From a virus: a stretch of 36,341 nt of DNA. Below are positions 1 through 6,574 of the stretch, one piece after another (position 1 is the first letter of the stretch; each line of letters begins with the position of its first letter). The DNA lies in IMG/VR virus record IMGVR_UViG_3300030104_003674, positions 1 through 36,341 of that record; one strand, given 5' to 3'. A model generated the notes under the pieces. That model made no database searches and was not told the origin of the DNA. It was given only the letters and a program-made list of their open reading frames with translations. The position numbers and the translations under genes were made by a program.

Positions 1-45
1 GGTTGGCCTAAGGTCAACATAATTAGCCCTCCAGAGTGGGCGTAA
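1..45 (+). CDS. 3' end of a RecE-like exonuclease gene (partial, second allele or copy)
   Basis: The first 45 bases read in one frame as the tail GWPKVNIISPPEWA followed by TAA. The complete exonuclease gene near the other end of the window (34978-35766) finishes with GWPKVNIISPPNWD, so this is the end of a homologous gene that starts outside the window. The nucleotide sequences differ at several positions, including silent ones, so it is not a plain copy of the same bases. It is followed by the same leader and the same SSB gene as the copy at the right end. It could be the allele of a sibling phage joined by assembly, or a true duplicate. Confidence 0.75.
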   Translation, partial: GWPKVNIISPPEWA

Positions 46-79
46 ATAAGTAATTATCAACAAAAAAAGGAGAAAGATA

Positions 80-661
80 ATGCAACATAAAATGATGAAT
101 GTAGAGGCACTGTGGCCTAAAATCGACAGGCCATACAAATGGTCAACCGAGCAAAACAGAAGTGTTCCTACAGAAGCAACAGATCCAGAAGGCAAGTATG
201 AACTAAACCTGGTGATTACAGAAAATCAAGCCAAAGAGCTCGCCAAAGTAATGAAGGATGAGTTTAAGAACAAGAAGGAAAAAGGCTGGAAAGAATGGGC
301 GCCAAAAGGTTTGGACGATATCTTTAAGAAAGACGACGGCGTTTGGCAGGTTAAAACGGTTAAGAAAACTTACAGCGACCCAAGCAGCAAACCATCGCAA
401 TATATGCTCGACGGTACAAAATGCCCAGATGACTTTCAGCTCACCACCGGGTCAAAAATCCATGTGATGCTATTAGTCAAGCCTTGGAATTACGCTGGGA
501 AATCGGGCGTTACACTTCGTCCAACAGCCATTAAAGTTGTTGAGTTGCGAGAGCGGTTAGACGGCGGTGATCCATTTGCTGATCAAAGTGTAAAGGCAGA
601 GGTGAGCGATGATCCATTCGCACCTAATGCAAATGATTTTGACGACGAAATACCGTTTTAA
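80..661 (+). CDS. Single-stranded DNA-binding protein, T7 gp2.5-like
   Basis: 193 residues. The likely role is to coat single-stranded DNA during phage replication and recombination, working with the primase-helicase just downstream and the RecE-like exonuclease just upstream. The mostly beta-type body is compatible with an OB fold. The C-terminal tail is strongly acidic and ends DDEIPF, the kind of acidic, aromatic-ended tail that SSBs use to recruit partners. The start is well supported by AAGGAG seven bases before the ATG. The gene ends eight bases before the primase-helicase. A divergent, truncated copy lies at 35802-36341. The copies differ most in residues 20-40 and around the LLVKPWNYAG segment and are nearly identical toward the C-terminus. 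Assignment rests on composition, tail and context, not on a catalytic motif. Confidence 0.72.
   Translation: MQHKMMNVEALWPKIDRPYKWSTEQNRSVPTEATDPEGKYELNLVITENQAKELAKVMKDEFKNKKEKGWKEWAPKGLDDIFKKDDGVWQVKTVKKTYSDPSSKPSQYMLDGTKCPDDFQLTTGSKIHVMLLVKPWNYAGKSGVTLRPTAIKVVELRERLDGGDPFADQSVKAEVSDDPFAPNANDFDDEIPF
533..604 (+). repeat. 72-bp exact repeat shared with the right end of the window (36270-36341)
   Basis: Bases 533-604, inside the first SSB gene, are identical to the final 72 bases of the window, inside the second SSB gene. The base before the repeat differs (T at 532, C at 36269) and similarity falls away upstream. An exact overlap that stops precisely at the sequence end is what an assembler leaves at a circular or repeated junction, so this probably marks where the genome closes. 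Confidence 0.85.
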
Positions 662-669
662 GTTAAACG

Positions 670-2487
670 ATGAACGACTTTCCAAAACCTCATTGGGGGC
701 AGTATGGACGTGCCATCATCGAAAGGCTCCACCTTAAAGAAGGGCCAAAAGGTGAATGGCATGGTCCAAACGGCTGTCCGAACTGTGGCTGTAACGATAA
801 GCCCAGCACAAGGTTTTGGATATCAGAACACAATGGCCTGGTTCGGGTTCACTGTCGGCAATGCAATGACTTTCAAGCCATACAGCAAGCCCTTCAAGAT
901 GATGGACTGTGGCCTAAGTTTGAGCCAACCAACGTGGTACGCATGGACGACTTTAGCCAACCAGAGCCAGAACTAAATGGTGCAGCGATAAAGTTTGAGC
1001 CGTACCACAAGACAAAACAAATAGATCTTATTGGTGCAAAACTAGATAATAACGTGGTCGTGGTGCCATTGTTTAACGCTCAGAAAGAACGTGTGGGTGA
1101 GCAACGCATTACACCGGATGGACGAAAGAAGTTCAGCGCAGGGTTGGCAAAGGACGGTGCTTTCGGGGTGTGCGGTAAGATCGCCCCAGGCTTATGCTAT
1201 GTGGCGGAAGGCTGGGCTACCAGTGTCGCTGTGTATATGGCAACAGGGGTTAACACTGTGTTTGCTTTAGACGCTGGAAACCTGCCCAAAGTATGCGATG
1301 CACTGCAAGAAGTATTTCCCAAGTTAGAGCTGGTCATCGCAGCGGATAACGATGAGGCAGGCATAAAAGCGGTCAAGGCAAGCGGTAGGCCATACGCGAC
1401 GCCACGCTATAAAGGCGATGATTGGAACGACGTGTGGGTGCGCGATGGTAAAGACGCTGTTTGCCAAGGGTTAAGCAGGGTGGTTCGGCCAAAGGCGTTG
1501 TTTACCCATCTGGATGAATTACGGATCAGCAAACCAGATTGGCTCATAGATGGGCTTATCGAGCGCGAAACGTTGGCCATGTGTTTTGGTGCTGCTGGCT
1601 CAGGTAAGACATTTGCCGTGCTGGATATGGCACTGAGCATAGCCACAGGTAAGGATTATCACGGGCATAACGTGAAGCAAGGCACTGTGTTTTACATTGC
1701 TGGAGAAGGGCATAGCGGTTTTGCTAGGCGATCCGGTGCATGGAAGCAAAACTATGGCATTGGTGTGGGTGAGGCGGCGTTTTACAAGAGCAACAAAGCG
1801 GTCATCATGAGTGAGCCTGAAAGCGTTGCTGAATTGGTGGACGAGATGGCAAAGCTGGTTGAGGTGGCAGGCAAGCCGCAGTTGGTGGTCATTGATACAC
1901 TGGCGAGAAGCTTGGGCGGTGCGGATGAAAACGCAGGGAAAGACATCAATTTGTTCATAGTGGCGTGCGACGAGATACGAGAGCAATACGGCTGCACGAT
2001 TATGATTGTACACCATACAGGACACCAAAACAAAGAGCGAGGGCGTGGTGCTTCACAGATCAACGCGGCGTTGGATCATGAGTTTAGAATTGAGGCGTGG
2101 GATGAAACACGGGTTGCAATGACGTTCACTAAGCAAAAAGAAGACAAGATGCCAGAACCCAAGATGTTCGTGAAATTACCCGTGGAAATCATGACGGATG
2201 ACATGGAGGAAATTAACAGTATTGTCCTGGAATTTACCCCAGAAAAACCGATGGCGAAGGGCAGTGGTATGCCAAAAGGTCAGGCGGTTTTGCTGAAATT
2301 GTTCCGCGAATTGGCCGAAAATGGGGAGGTTGAACGGGACATTTTGAAAAATACGTATTTCGACCGTTTTGACACAGGAAACAAGGAATCCACCAAGAGA
2401 AAATTCAATCGGGACATTAGGTCTTTGGTGGAGGACGATGTGCTGATGCAAAATAATGGTGTAATATCAGAGACTTACAAGGATTAA
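670..2487 (+). CDS. Bifunctional primase-helicase (zinc ribbon, Toprim, RepA-like ATPase)
   Basis: 605 residues with three modules. Residues 36-65 hold a zinc ribbon (CPNCG at 36-40 and CRQC at 62-65) as in phage primases. Residues 175-265 form a Toprim domain, with the glutamate in AEGWATS (E180) and the acidic pair in ADNDEAG (D226, D228). Residues 290-500 form a RecA/RepA-type ATPase with Walker A GAAGSGKT (307-314), Walker B LVVIDT (D409) and a following VHHTGH motif. It would unwind DNA at the fork and lay down RNA primers. The C-terminal 80 residues look like a DNA-binding winged-helix region. No DNA polymerase gene is visible, so the host polymerase is probably used. The gene sits directly after SSB and directly before the GGGAC repeat cluster, a plausible origin. 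Confidence 0.9.
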   Translation: MNDFPKPHWGQYGRAIIERLHLKEGPKGEWHGPNGCPNCGCNDKPSTRFWISEHNGLVRVHCRQCNDFQAIQQALQDDGLWPKFEPTNVVRMDDFSQPEPELNGAAIKFEPYHKTKQIDLIGAKLDNNVVVVPLFNAQKERVGEQRITPDGRKKFSAGLAKDGAFGVCGKIAPGLCYVAEGWATSVAVYMATGVNTVFALDAGNLPKVCDALQEVFPKLELVIAADNDEAGIKAVKASGRPYATPRYKGDDWNDVWVRDGKDAVCQGLSRVVRPKALFTHLDELRISKPDWLIDGLIERETLAMCFGAAGSGKTFAVLDMALSIATGKDYHGHNVKQGTVFYIAGEGHSGFARRSGAWKQNYGIGVGEAAFYKSNKAVIMSEPESVAELVDEMAKLVEVAGKPQLVVIDTLARSLGGADENAGKDINLFIVACDEIREQYGCTIMIVHHTGHQNKERGRGASQINAALDHEFRIEAWDETRVAMTFTKQKEDKMPEPKMFVKLPVEIMTDDMEEINSIVLEFTPEKPMAKGSGMPKGQAVLLKLFRELAENGEVERDILKNTYFDRFDTGNKESTKRKFNRDIRSLVEDDVLMQNNGVISETYKD

Positions 2488-2490
2488 TCA

Positions 2491-2606
2491 CAGGTGGGAC
2501 AAAACGGGACAAAGCGGGACAAAATGAAAATGTCCCACCTGACAAAAACAGATAGGCGGGACGGGACGGGACAAATGCCTATAGGCATGTCCCATGTCCC
2601 ACCTGA
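2491..2606 (+). repeat. GGGAC/GTCCC repeat cluster with a 14-bp palindrome: candidate replication origin
   Basis: Six GGGAC units lie on the plus strand, at 2496, 2506 and 2516 (exact 10-bp spacing) and at 2558, 2563 and 2568 (head-to-tail, 5-bp spacing). Three GTCCC units follow in the opposite sense (2532, 2589, 2596). CAGGTGGGACA at 2491-2501 is the exact inverse of TGTCCCACCTG at 2531-2541 and 2595-2605. The perfect palindrome ATGCCTATAGGCAT sits at 2575-2588 between the converging repeats. The 10-bp spacing puts sites on one face of the helix, as in iterons. It lies just after the primase-helicase and overlaps the start of the next reading frame. A translational or transcriptional operator is an alternative. 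Confidence 0.6.
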
Positions 2607-2811
2607 TGTGCGAAGGTTTGAATTAGATTATGCTGAATTAAATTTAAAAGATTTTTCCGACATGCTGGAAGAGATAAACGATTTGGCTGAACTTGCTGGA
2701 ATAGCCAACCGCAGGAAGGTGCTGAACGCGCCAAACTTGAAGCGATACTCGGATGACCAGCGAAAACTAATATTGAGCAGAAAATACGAACTACAAAGAA
2801 AGATAAAATAA
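2494..2811 (+). CDS. Small early protein of unknown function, start uncertain
   Basis: The longest reading is 105 residues from a GTG at 2494; in-frame ATGs at 2524 and 2575 would give shorter proteins. None has a convincing ribosome site, and the whole 5' third is made of the GGGAC repeat cluster. The conserved-looking part is therefore probably only the last 75 residues, a charged helical segment ending in YSDDQRKLILSRKYELQRKIK. The stop overlaps the next gene's start (TAATG), which argues that the 3' part is translated. I do not recognise the family. One possibility is that the protein binds the repeats at its own 5' end. Confidence 0.55.
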   Translation: MGQNGTKRDKMKMSHLTKTDRRDGTGQMPIGMSHVPPDVRRFELDYAELNLKDFSDMLEEINDLAELAGIANRRKVLNAPNLKRYSDDQRKLILSRKYELQRKIK

Positions 2812-3188
2812 TGAACGCAAAACTGAGTTGGGCAGAATGGGAACATCAAGGCCAGGATCTTATGGCAAAAGTCATGTTGGAGTTTGAACGGCGCAGCGCA
2901 AAGTTGCGGCATGGAATGCGACCCTGTACACATCGCGCAACATTGCCTTGCGATATCAAACCATTGCCGCGCACAAGCTGGCCGAAAAATGGTGATGCTG
3001 TTGTTGAGGCGTTTAAGCAACTTGGCGCTGCAACAAGTAATGATATTGCGGATCATTTGGAAATGGATCATGCGCTTGTTGTAAATACGATTAACAGCCT
3101 CATTGTCAAAAATGTATTACGTAAAATAAAGATTATTGGCCGCGCAGCAGAACGCAATGGGCGTTGGTTGTTGGAGTTGAGGCCATGA
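2811..3188 (+). CDS. Winged helix-turn-helix protein
   Basis: 125 residues. The C-terminal half (about residues 60-115) reads as a winged helix: AVVEAFKQLGAATSNDIAD, then HALVVNTINSLIVKNVLRKI, then a basic hairpin leading to GRWLLEL. This resembles MarR-like or replication-associated DNA-binding domains. The N-terminal 55 residues are basic and contain two cysteines. It is coupled to its neighbours on both sides by TAATG and ATGA overlaps, so it belongs to the early operon. A role in early gene control or in loading replication proteins at the adjacent repeats is possible, but this is inference from position. Confidence 0.6.
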   Translation: MNAKLSWAEWEHQGQDLMAKVMLEFERRSAKLRHGMRPCTHRATLPCDIKPLPRTSWPKNGDAVVEAFKQLGAATSNDIADHLEMDHALVVNTINSLIVKNVLRKIKIIGRAAERNGRWLLELRP

Positions 3189-3442
3189 AGGTAGACGACT
3201 ATTTAAGCATTTCGCAAAAAATCCTGGCACAACGTGGGAAAGAATACGGCGATTTTAACAGGCTGCACCAACAGATTGCCAAACGCTTTAGCCTGGCACT
3301 AGGTCAAGAGATAACGCCGTACCAGGCCGCGCGGCTCTTAATGGAGCTGAAGCTTGCCAGGTTGGACATGGGTTGGAAGCAAGACAGCCTAATAGATTTA
3401 ATTGGTTATGCTTCTATTGCCGGAGCGTTAGCAGATGACTAA
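3185..3442 (+). CDS. DUF6378-like small phage protein
   Basis: 85 residues, starting at the ATG that overlaps the previous stop (ATGA). The segment ILAQRGKEYGDFNRLHQQIAK matches the pattern RGxxYGDF that I associate with DUF6378, a short helical protein common in early regions of proteobacterial phages. Its function is unknown. The rest is predicted helix, with a MELKLARL segment and a final DLIGYASIAGAL helix. The next gene starts inside its last codons. A start at 3164 is also open, but it would overlap the previous gene more and has no better ribosome site. Confidence 0.65.
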   Translation: MKVDDYLSISQKILAQRGKEYGDFNRLHQQIAKRFSLALGQEITPYQAARLLMELKLARLDMGWKQDSLIDLIGYASIAGALADD

Positions 3443-3947
3443 GAAGCCACGGCAACCGCGCGACTTGCCGTCCGACTTTGGCACGCCGGAACGTTTGAAG
3501 AAGGCCGACGCAGAGGAAGCACGGTTTGAGCGAACAGGTAAAGAGCTTGGCGCAAAGAAAAGGTTGCGGATTGTCAACCAAATGCCGCTCGATAGGTATT
3601 ACACAAGGCAACAGATAAACCGCAGGCAATACGAAGCTGGTAAACTATTGTACAGCATTTGGTATAGAGCAGGCCAAAGCCAGCGGATTGCGTCAAATTA
3701 TGCGGCTGTTATCGTGGATGGTGGCTCTGGTGACTCTCAGGGCGCAGGAGAGGCGTTCTCAGAGTACATAAGGGCGTTGCGGTATGTAGGAGTCGATTTG
3801 TCAAAGGTCGCGCAGTGGGTCGTTATAGAGGGCATGAGCGCGAACGATTGGGCAAAGGAAAAAGGCCACGACCCTAAAGGAGGAATTGTGGCCTTGCGTT
3901 TGTGCCTGGATGGGTTGGGCGACTATTTTAAGATGTCGAGGGATTAG
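3435..3947 (+). CDS. DUF6456-like protein, possible transcription regulator
   Basis: 170 residues. The N-terminus is basic and low in complexity. Residues 55-165 contain YYTRQQINRRQYEAGKLLYS followed by SEYIRALRYVGVDLSKVAQWVV and a C-terminal segment ANDWAKEKGHDP...LRLCLDGLGDYF. This order resembles DUF6456, found in phages and alphaproteobacterial regulators. Position at the end of the early operon would suit a late-gene activator, as with Q or RinA genes, but no direct evidence supports that. It ends 48 bases before the convergent minus-strand operon. Confidence 0.55.
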   Translation: MTKKPRQPRDLPSDFGTPERLKKADAEEARFERTGKELGAKKRLRIVNQMPLDRYYTRQQINRRQYEAGKLLYSIWYRAGQSQRIASNYAAVIVDGGSGDSQGAGEAFSEYIRALRYVGVDLSKVAQWVVIEGMSANDWAKEKGHDPKGGIVALRLCLDGLGDYFKMSRD

Positions 3948-3994
3948 TTGGGTTTTGTTCCAAAGTCATAGTATTTCCCTTCTTTATTATATTC

Positions 3995-4171
3995 CTAATC
4001 TTCTTCTACATAAGGTGAACCATTTACAAAAAAATCAAATACATCATACATTGATAAAAAGCCAAATTCTTGCTCAAACTTTTCTGCTGCCTGTTCACAA
4101 GCTTCGTTGGAATTAGAGCTTAGAATGTCATAAGTTTTTTCCATTTTTATTAATACTTTATATTTTTTCAT
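3995..4171 (-). CDS. 58-residue acidic small protein, last full gene of the minus-strand operon
   Basis: Short reading frame read directly from the sequence: MKKYKVLIKMEKTYDILSS... ending GSPYVEED. Its ATG overlaps the stop of the upstream gene (TAATG on the minus strand) and GAGGGAAAA lies six bases before the ATG, the same ribosome-site style as the other genes in this operon. The product is small, acidic toward the C-terminus and rich in aromatic residues (FGFLSMYDVFDFF). No family is recognised. Size and setting resemble host-takeover or anti-defence proteins, but that is only analogy. Confidence 0.6.
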   Translation of the reverse strand: MKKYKVLIKMEKTYDILSSNSNEACEQAAEKFEQEFGFLSMYDVFDFFVNGSPYVEED

Positions 4172-4407
4172 TACACTTTTCCCTCTTTTGGTGGCGTCAT
4201 AACAACGTGATTATCCTCATCAAATAAAATCATAATACCATCCTCAGGAATATCTAAACATGATACCCCTCTCTCAATTATAACGTCATTATGTGGATGA
4301 CTTTCATCTAGCACCTCTAAAGCGTCGCCAATAGTTTTATTGGTTGTTTTAGTGCCTTTAATAATAACTATATTTTCAACTGGTGGGCAATCTGGACAAG
4401 CACTCAT
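4171..4407 (-). CDS. 78-residue acidic protein of unknown function
   Basis: Starts MSACPDCPPVENIVII and holds a CPDC pair near the N-terminus, which could bind metal or be redox active, although only two cysteines are close together and a third is at residue 50. The rest is a beta-rich acidic segment (HNDVIIERGVSCLDIPEDGI, then MILFDEDNHVVMT). A GAAGGGAAAAA ribosome site precedes it, and its start overlaps the stop of the upstream gene by four bases. The pattern suggests a small single-domain protein. Function not recognised. Confidence 0.65.
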   Translation of the reverse strand: MSACPDCPPVENIVIIKGTKTTNKTIGDALEVLDESHPHNDVIIERGVSCLDIPEDGIMILFDEDNHVVMTPPKEGKV

Positions 4408-5165
4408 GATATTTTTCCCTTCTTTATTTTGCTGTCTAAAATTTGTTCTGGGCTATCACCTTTTTTTAATCGTTTAGAGATATTTGAATAATCCCAGCCT
4501 TTTGATTTAGAAAAAACTTTTACACTAGAATAAATCTCTTTATCTCTAGGAATAATTACTGCCTTGCAGTTTGGTTTTAGTTCACCAATTAAATTATATC
4601 CGCTTCTTACAAGTTCTTCCAACGCGCTGTTGTTTTGTTTCCACTCTGGGTCTTTATAGCCGAAAGCAACTTCCACCGCTTTTCCTCTGGCGATGTACTC
4701 TACCACAGTTGAAAACGCATTTAATTTTATTTCGTTAAAATGTTCTTGCAAATAAAGATAACCCTCTTTTATTGAGCTAAAAGATTTTCTTTCACCATTT
4801 GGTAAAGTTAAATAAATTGGCTTCTTTCTGGGTCTTACTTGTTTTTCCAGCGCTTTTTCTGGCGTTATTTTTTCCTTATATATTCTTTTTTGTAAAGTTT
4901 TTACATCAATATTAAATTTGTTAAAATTAGATTTTGCTAACTGTGCAACGCTGTCAAATGACACACCATGCGCTGCTAACTTTCTATTAAGCTTTCGTGC
5001 AATTTCCCTTTGCTTGCCTTCAATAGAATGTTTGATTGCTGTAGGTACGTCAAAACCTTTCTTTCTGTGATAAAACAGTAAAGTCGTATAAGCTATACCA
5101 GCTTCTTTAGCTAAAGTTGCTAATGGTTTTTCTTTAACAGTTTCTATATTTTCTATTACTTCCAT
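4404..5165 (-). CDS. Protein of about four helix-turn-helix-like repeats
   Basis: 253 residues when started at the ATG that overlaps the upstream stop (TAATG). A start eight codons earlier at 5189 is possible but lies inside the upstream gene. The protein contains related segments: LAKEAGIAYTTLLFYHRKKG then DVPTAIKH; FNKFNIDVKTLQKRIYKEKI then TPEKALEK; SSIKEGYLYLQEHF through YIARGKAVEVAFG; and FSKSKGWDYSNISKRLKKGD then SPEQILDS. Each has a turn followed by a basic recognition-like helix and an acidic closing helix, as in repeat HTH/NUMOD-like DNA-binding arrays of phages. It is likely to bind DNA at an extended site. No nuclease motif is seen. It is the largest gene of the minus-strand operon. 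Confidence 0.6.
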   Translation of the reverse strand: MEVIENIETVKEKPLATLAKEAGIAYTTLLFYHRKKGFDVPTAIKHSIEGKQREIARKLNRKLAAHGVSFDSVAQLAKSNFNKFNIDVKTLQKRIYKEKITPEKALEKQVRPRKKPIYLTLPNGERKSFSSIKEGYLYLQEHFNEIKLNAFSTVVEYIARGKAVEVAFGYKDPEWKQNNSALEELVRSGYNLIGELKPNCKAVIIPRDKEIYSSVKVFSKSKGWDYSNISKRLKKGDSPEQILDSKIKKGKIS

Positions 5166-5377
5166 TATATTTTCCTTTTTTCTAACCATTCCATTGCTTG
5201 TTTTTCATTAATTAATGGTCTTTTTGATTTTTCATACTTCACGCAACATTCTAGTGTTTGCTCTAAAAGTTCTTTAGTGCTTGGTGCAAGGTTTCCATTT
5301 TGATAGGCTGCGGTAACAAGAAGCTCTACAAGTGTGCGTTGCTTTTTTCTAATACCTGGAAAAATTGTTTGTGCCAT
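5165..5377 (-). CDS. 70-residue helical protein of unknown function
   Basis: Begins MAQTIFPGIRKKQRTLVELL, with AAAAGGGAA upstream as ribosome site. A longer frame runs further upstream but that part overlaps the coding strand of a 34-residue membrane peptide, so the shorter start is preferred. The protein is helical and charged, with CC in the middle (TLECCVKYEKSKR). It is translationally coupled to the next gene by TAATG. No family recognised. Confidence 0.6.
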   Translation of the reverse strand: MAQTIFPGIRKKQRTLVELLVTAAYQNGNLAPSTKELLEQTLECCVKYEKSKRPLINEKQAMEWLEKRKI

Positions 5378-5394
5378 TGGTTTAATTCCCTTTT

Positions 5395-5499
5395 CTAAAA
5401 TAATAATACAAAATAAACCGCACCAAATATCACAGCACATCCTAGAATGTCGGAGACTGAGACTTGCTTGATGCGGTGGATTAATTCACGGTAGGTCAT
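5395..5499 (-). CDS. 34-residue single-span membrane peptide
   Basis: Short reading frame found by reading the minus strand between two larger genes. It starts MTYRELIHRIKQVS and continues into a hydrophobic stretch, DILGCAVIFGAVYFVLLF, that fills the C-terminal half. The ATG overlaps the stop of the upstream gene (ATGA), as for the other genes here, and the stop is followed closely by the ribosome site of the next gene. The basic amphipathic N-terminus plus one hydrophobic helix suggest an inner-membrane peptide. It could act on host membrane functions or superinfection, but no function can be read from sequence. Confidence 0.55.
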   Translation of the reverse strand: MTYRELIHRIKQVSVSDILGCAVIFGAVYFVLLF

Positions 5500-5810
5500 G
5501 CGGCTTCAAGCTCGTCTTGCATTTCGTTTAATGCGTCTTGTGATCTAACAAGCAAAGTTGCATAAGCTATTCTGCAAGCGATTTGGCCAAAACTATCACC
5601 ATCTTGAGCTATACCGCCGCAATCTTCTAGCCACTCTTCGCCGTCGTTGGTGTTTTGCTCTGAACAAAATTTTATTCCTTTATAATGATATATGGACACT
5701 TCGTGACCGTCACATGATTGGTGTAAATATTCTTGCGCTGTATCAAAGCAACCTCCAGATTCTGCTAAGGCTTCTTTGGCGATGTCTTTTGCTTCTTTGT
5801 ATAAATTCAT
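5496..5810 (-). CDS. 104-residue acidic, cysteine-containing protein
   Basis: Start chosen at MNLYKEAKDIAKEALAESGG because GAAAGGGAAAG lies just upstream; a longer frame exists but has no ribosome site and overlaps the upstream gene. An N-terminal helix is followed by a region with five cysteines at wide spacing (GGCFDT, QSCDGH, KFCSEQ, EDCGGI, QIACRI). The content of H, D and E is high, and the C-terminus is a helix ending NEMQDELEAA. The pattern HEVSIYHYKGIKF suggests a small alpha/beta fold. Product not recognised. Confidence 0.6.
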   Translation of the reverse strand: MNLYKEAKDIAKEALAESGGCFDTAQEYLHQSCDGHEVSIYHYKGIKFCSEQNTNDGEEWLEDCGGIAQDGDSFGQIACRIAYATLLVRSQDALNEMQDELEAA

Positions 5811-5832
5811 TGTCTTTCCCTTTCTTAAATAT

Positions 5833-6063
5833 TTAATAACAATAATGACTTGATGGTTTGTAAGTCGCGGCGAGTTTAAGAAACACTCTACAAGCTCGGT
5901 CAACGCCATGAGTTTTTACACCGCTTTTAAATTGGTTAAGTGTTATATTGCGGCCTTTATCATTCTTAAGCTGTACACATTCATTCTGTTTGGTGGCTGT
6001 ATCATGGATAACCAACCATCCTTTATAATAATCTACTTCAAAGTTTTCTGTCGTATAATACAT
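5833..6063 (-). CDS. 76-residue protein, first gene of the minus-strand operon
   Basis: Starts MYYTTENFEVDYYKGWLVIH, with AGAAAGGGAAAAC upstream as a clear ribosome site. The N-terminal half is beta-rich and aromatic, the middle basic (KNDKGRNITLNQFKSGVKTH), and it ends in a helix. It is the promoter-proximal gene of the operon and lies about 30 bases downstream of a predicted promoter that overlaps a repressor-like palindrome. No family recognised. First position suggests an immediate-early product. Confidence 0.65.
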   Translation of the reverse strand: MYYTTENFEVDYYKGWLVIHDTATKQNECVQLKNDKGRNITLNQFKSGVKTHGVDRACRVFLKLAATYKPSSHYCY

Positions 6064-6094
6064 TTTGTTTTCCCTTTCTAACTAATATACTCGT

Positions 6095-6122
6095 AATATA
6101 TTCATAAATGAATACAAGTCAA
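6095..6122 (-). promoter_or_regulatory. Promoter for the minus-strand operon with an operator-like palindrome in the spacer
   Basis: On the minus strand, TTGACT (6117-6122) and TATATT (6095-6100) are separated by 16 bases. The palindrome TATTCATAAATGAATA occupies 6099-6114, almost filling the spacer. The same palindrome type lies in the CI/Cro region and before the integrase operon. Repressor bound here would block RNA polymerase directly, so the operon is probably silent in lysogens. Confidence 0.6.
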
Positions 6123-6140
6123 GAGATAAAATGAATATTA

Positions 6141-6170
6141 TTGAATTTTTTTTTACTTTATTTATATATA
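6141..6170 (+). promoter_or_regulatory. Possible promoter for the small terminase gene
   Basis: TTGAAT (6141-6146) and TATATA (6165-6170) are separated by 18 bases in a very AT-rich stretch. Transcription would begin near 6177. That makes the ATG at 6172 unusable and fits the start at 6193, which has a good ribosome site. The AT-richness makes chance matches likely. Confidence 0.35.
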
Positions 6171-6192
6171 AATGCAAAACAAAGGAAAACAG

Positions 6193-6552
6193 ATGGTTAG
6201 CATAGTTAAGAATAAAGGTGGACGTCCACCAGGCAGCGGACACGGGCAGCAGATCGTTACACGCATTAGAAAAGAGATTTTAGGGGCTTTTGACATTGTA
6301 AAGCGTAAAAATAGGCCTATCGACGTGCTACTTGCTGAACAATTAGAGAAGGACGCAGCGCAAACACTCAATAAACTAAGCTCTTTTCTACCTAAAGACG
6401 TTAATATAACTGGTGGTGGTAGTGAGTTCAGCTTGGCATTGTCGGAAGTAGCTGAGAGAATTGCAGAGAATAACCAACTCTTACGTGATGCCTCTTTGGA
6501 AGAGGCGGAAAACATGAAGCAAGTTATTGATATTAAAGCAGAAAAGCAATAA
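6193..6552 (+). CDS. Terminase small subunit
   Basis: 119 residues from the ATG at 6193, which has AAAGGA seven bases upstream; the in-frame ATG at 6172 has none. The N-terminus NKGGRPPGSGHGQQ is the glycine/arginine/proline opening typical of many phage small terminases. It is followed by helices containing KLSSFLPKDVNITGG, a common phrase in this family. The protein would recognise the packaging site and hand DNA to the large subunit. The C-terminal 40 residues are a charged helix. Unusually, a 356-base gap rather than an overlap separates it from the large subunit. Confidence 0.75.
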   Translation: MVSIVKNKGGRPPGSGHGQQIVTRIRKEILGAFDIVKRKNRPIDVLLAEQLEKDAAQTLNKLSSFLPKDVNITGGGSEFSLALSEVAERIAENNQLLRDASLEEAENMKQVIDIKAEKQ

Positions 6553-6574
6553 TTGTTCCTGGAATTGTTCCTGG
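6551..6574 (+). repeat. Tandem 12-bp repeat AATTGTTCCTGG, two exact copies
   Basis: AATTGTTCCTGG occurs at 6551-6562 and again, immediately adjacent, at 6563-6574, right at the small terminase stop codon. The same 12-mer occurs in the attP region at 31374-31385. Shorter relatives lie at 31334, 31621 and 31633, the last two inverted and also 12 bp apart. It is likely to be a protein binding site; which protein is unknown (integrase, Xis or terminase). Confidence 0.6.

Noticed and set aside
1600-2028. 142-codon minus-strand frame inside the primase-helicase
   Set aside because: It covers the conserved ATPase motifs of the plus-strand gene and has no start signal.
3928-3969. 13-codon minus-strand frame with a good ribosome site after the 58-residue gene
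   Set aside because: It is too short to support as a gene and overlaps the convergent plus-strand gene. It is kept only as a remark in the operon finding.
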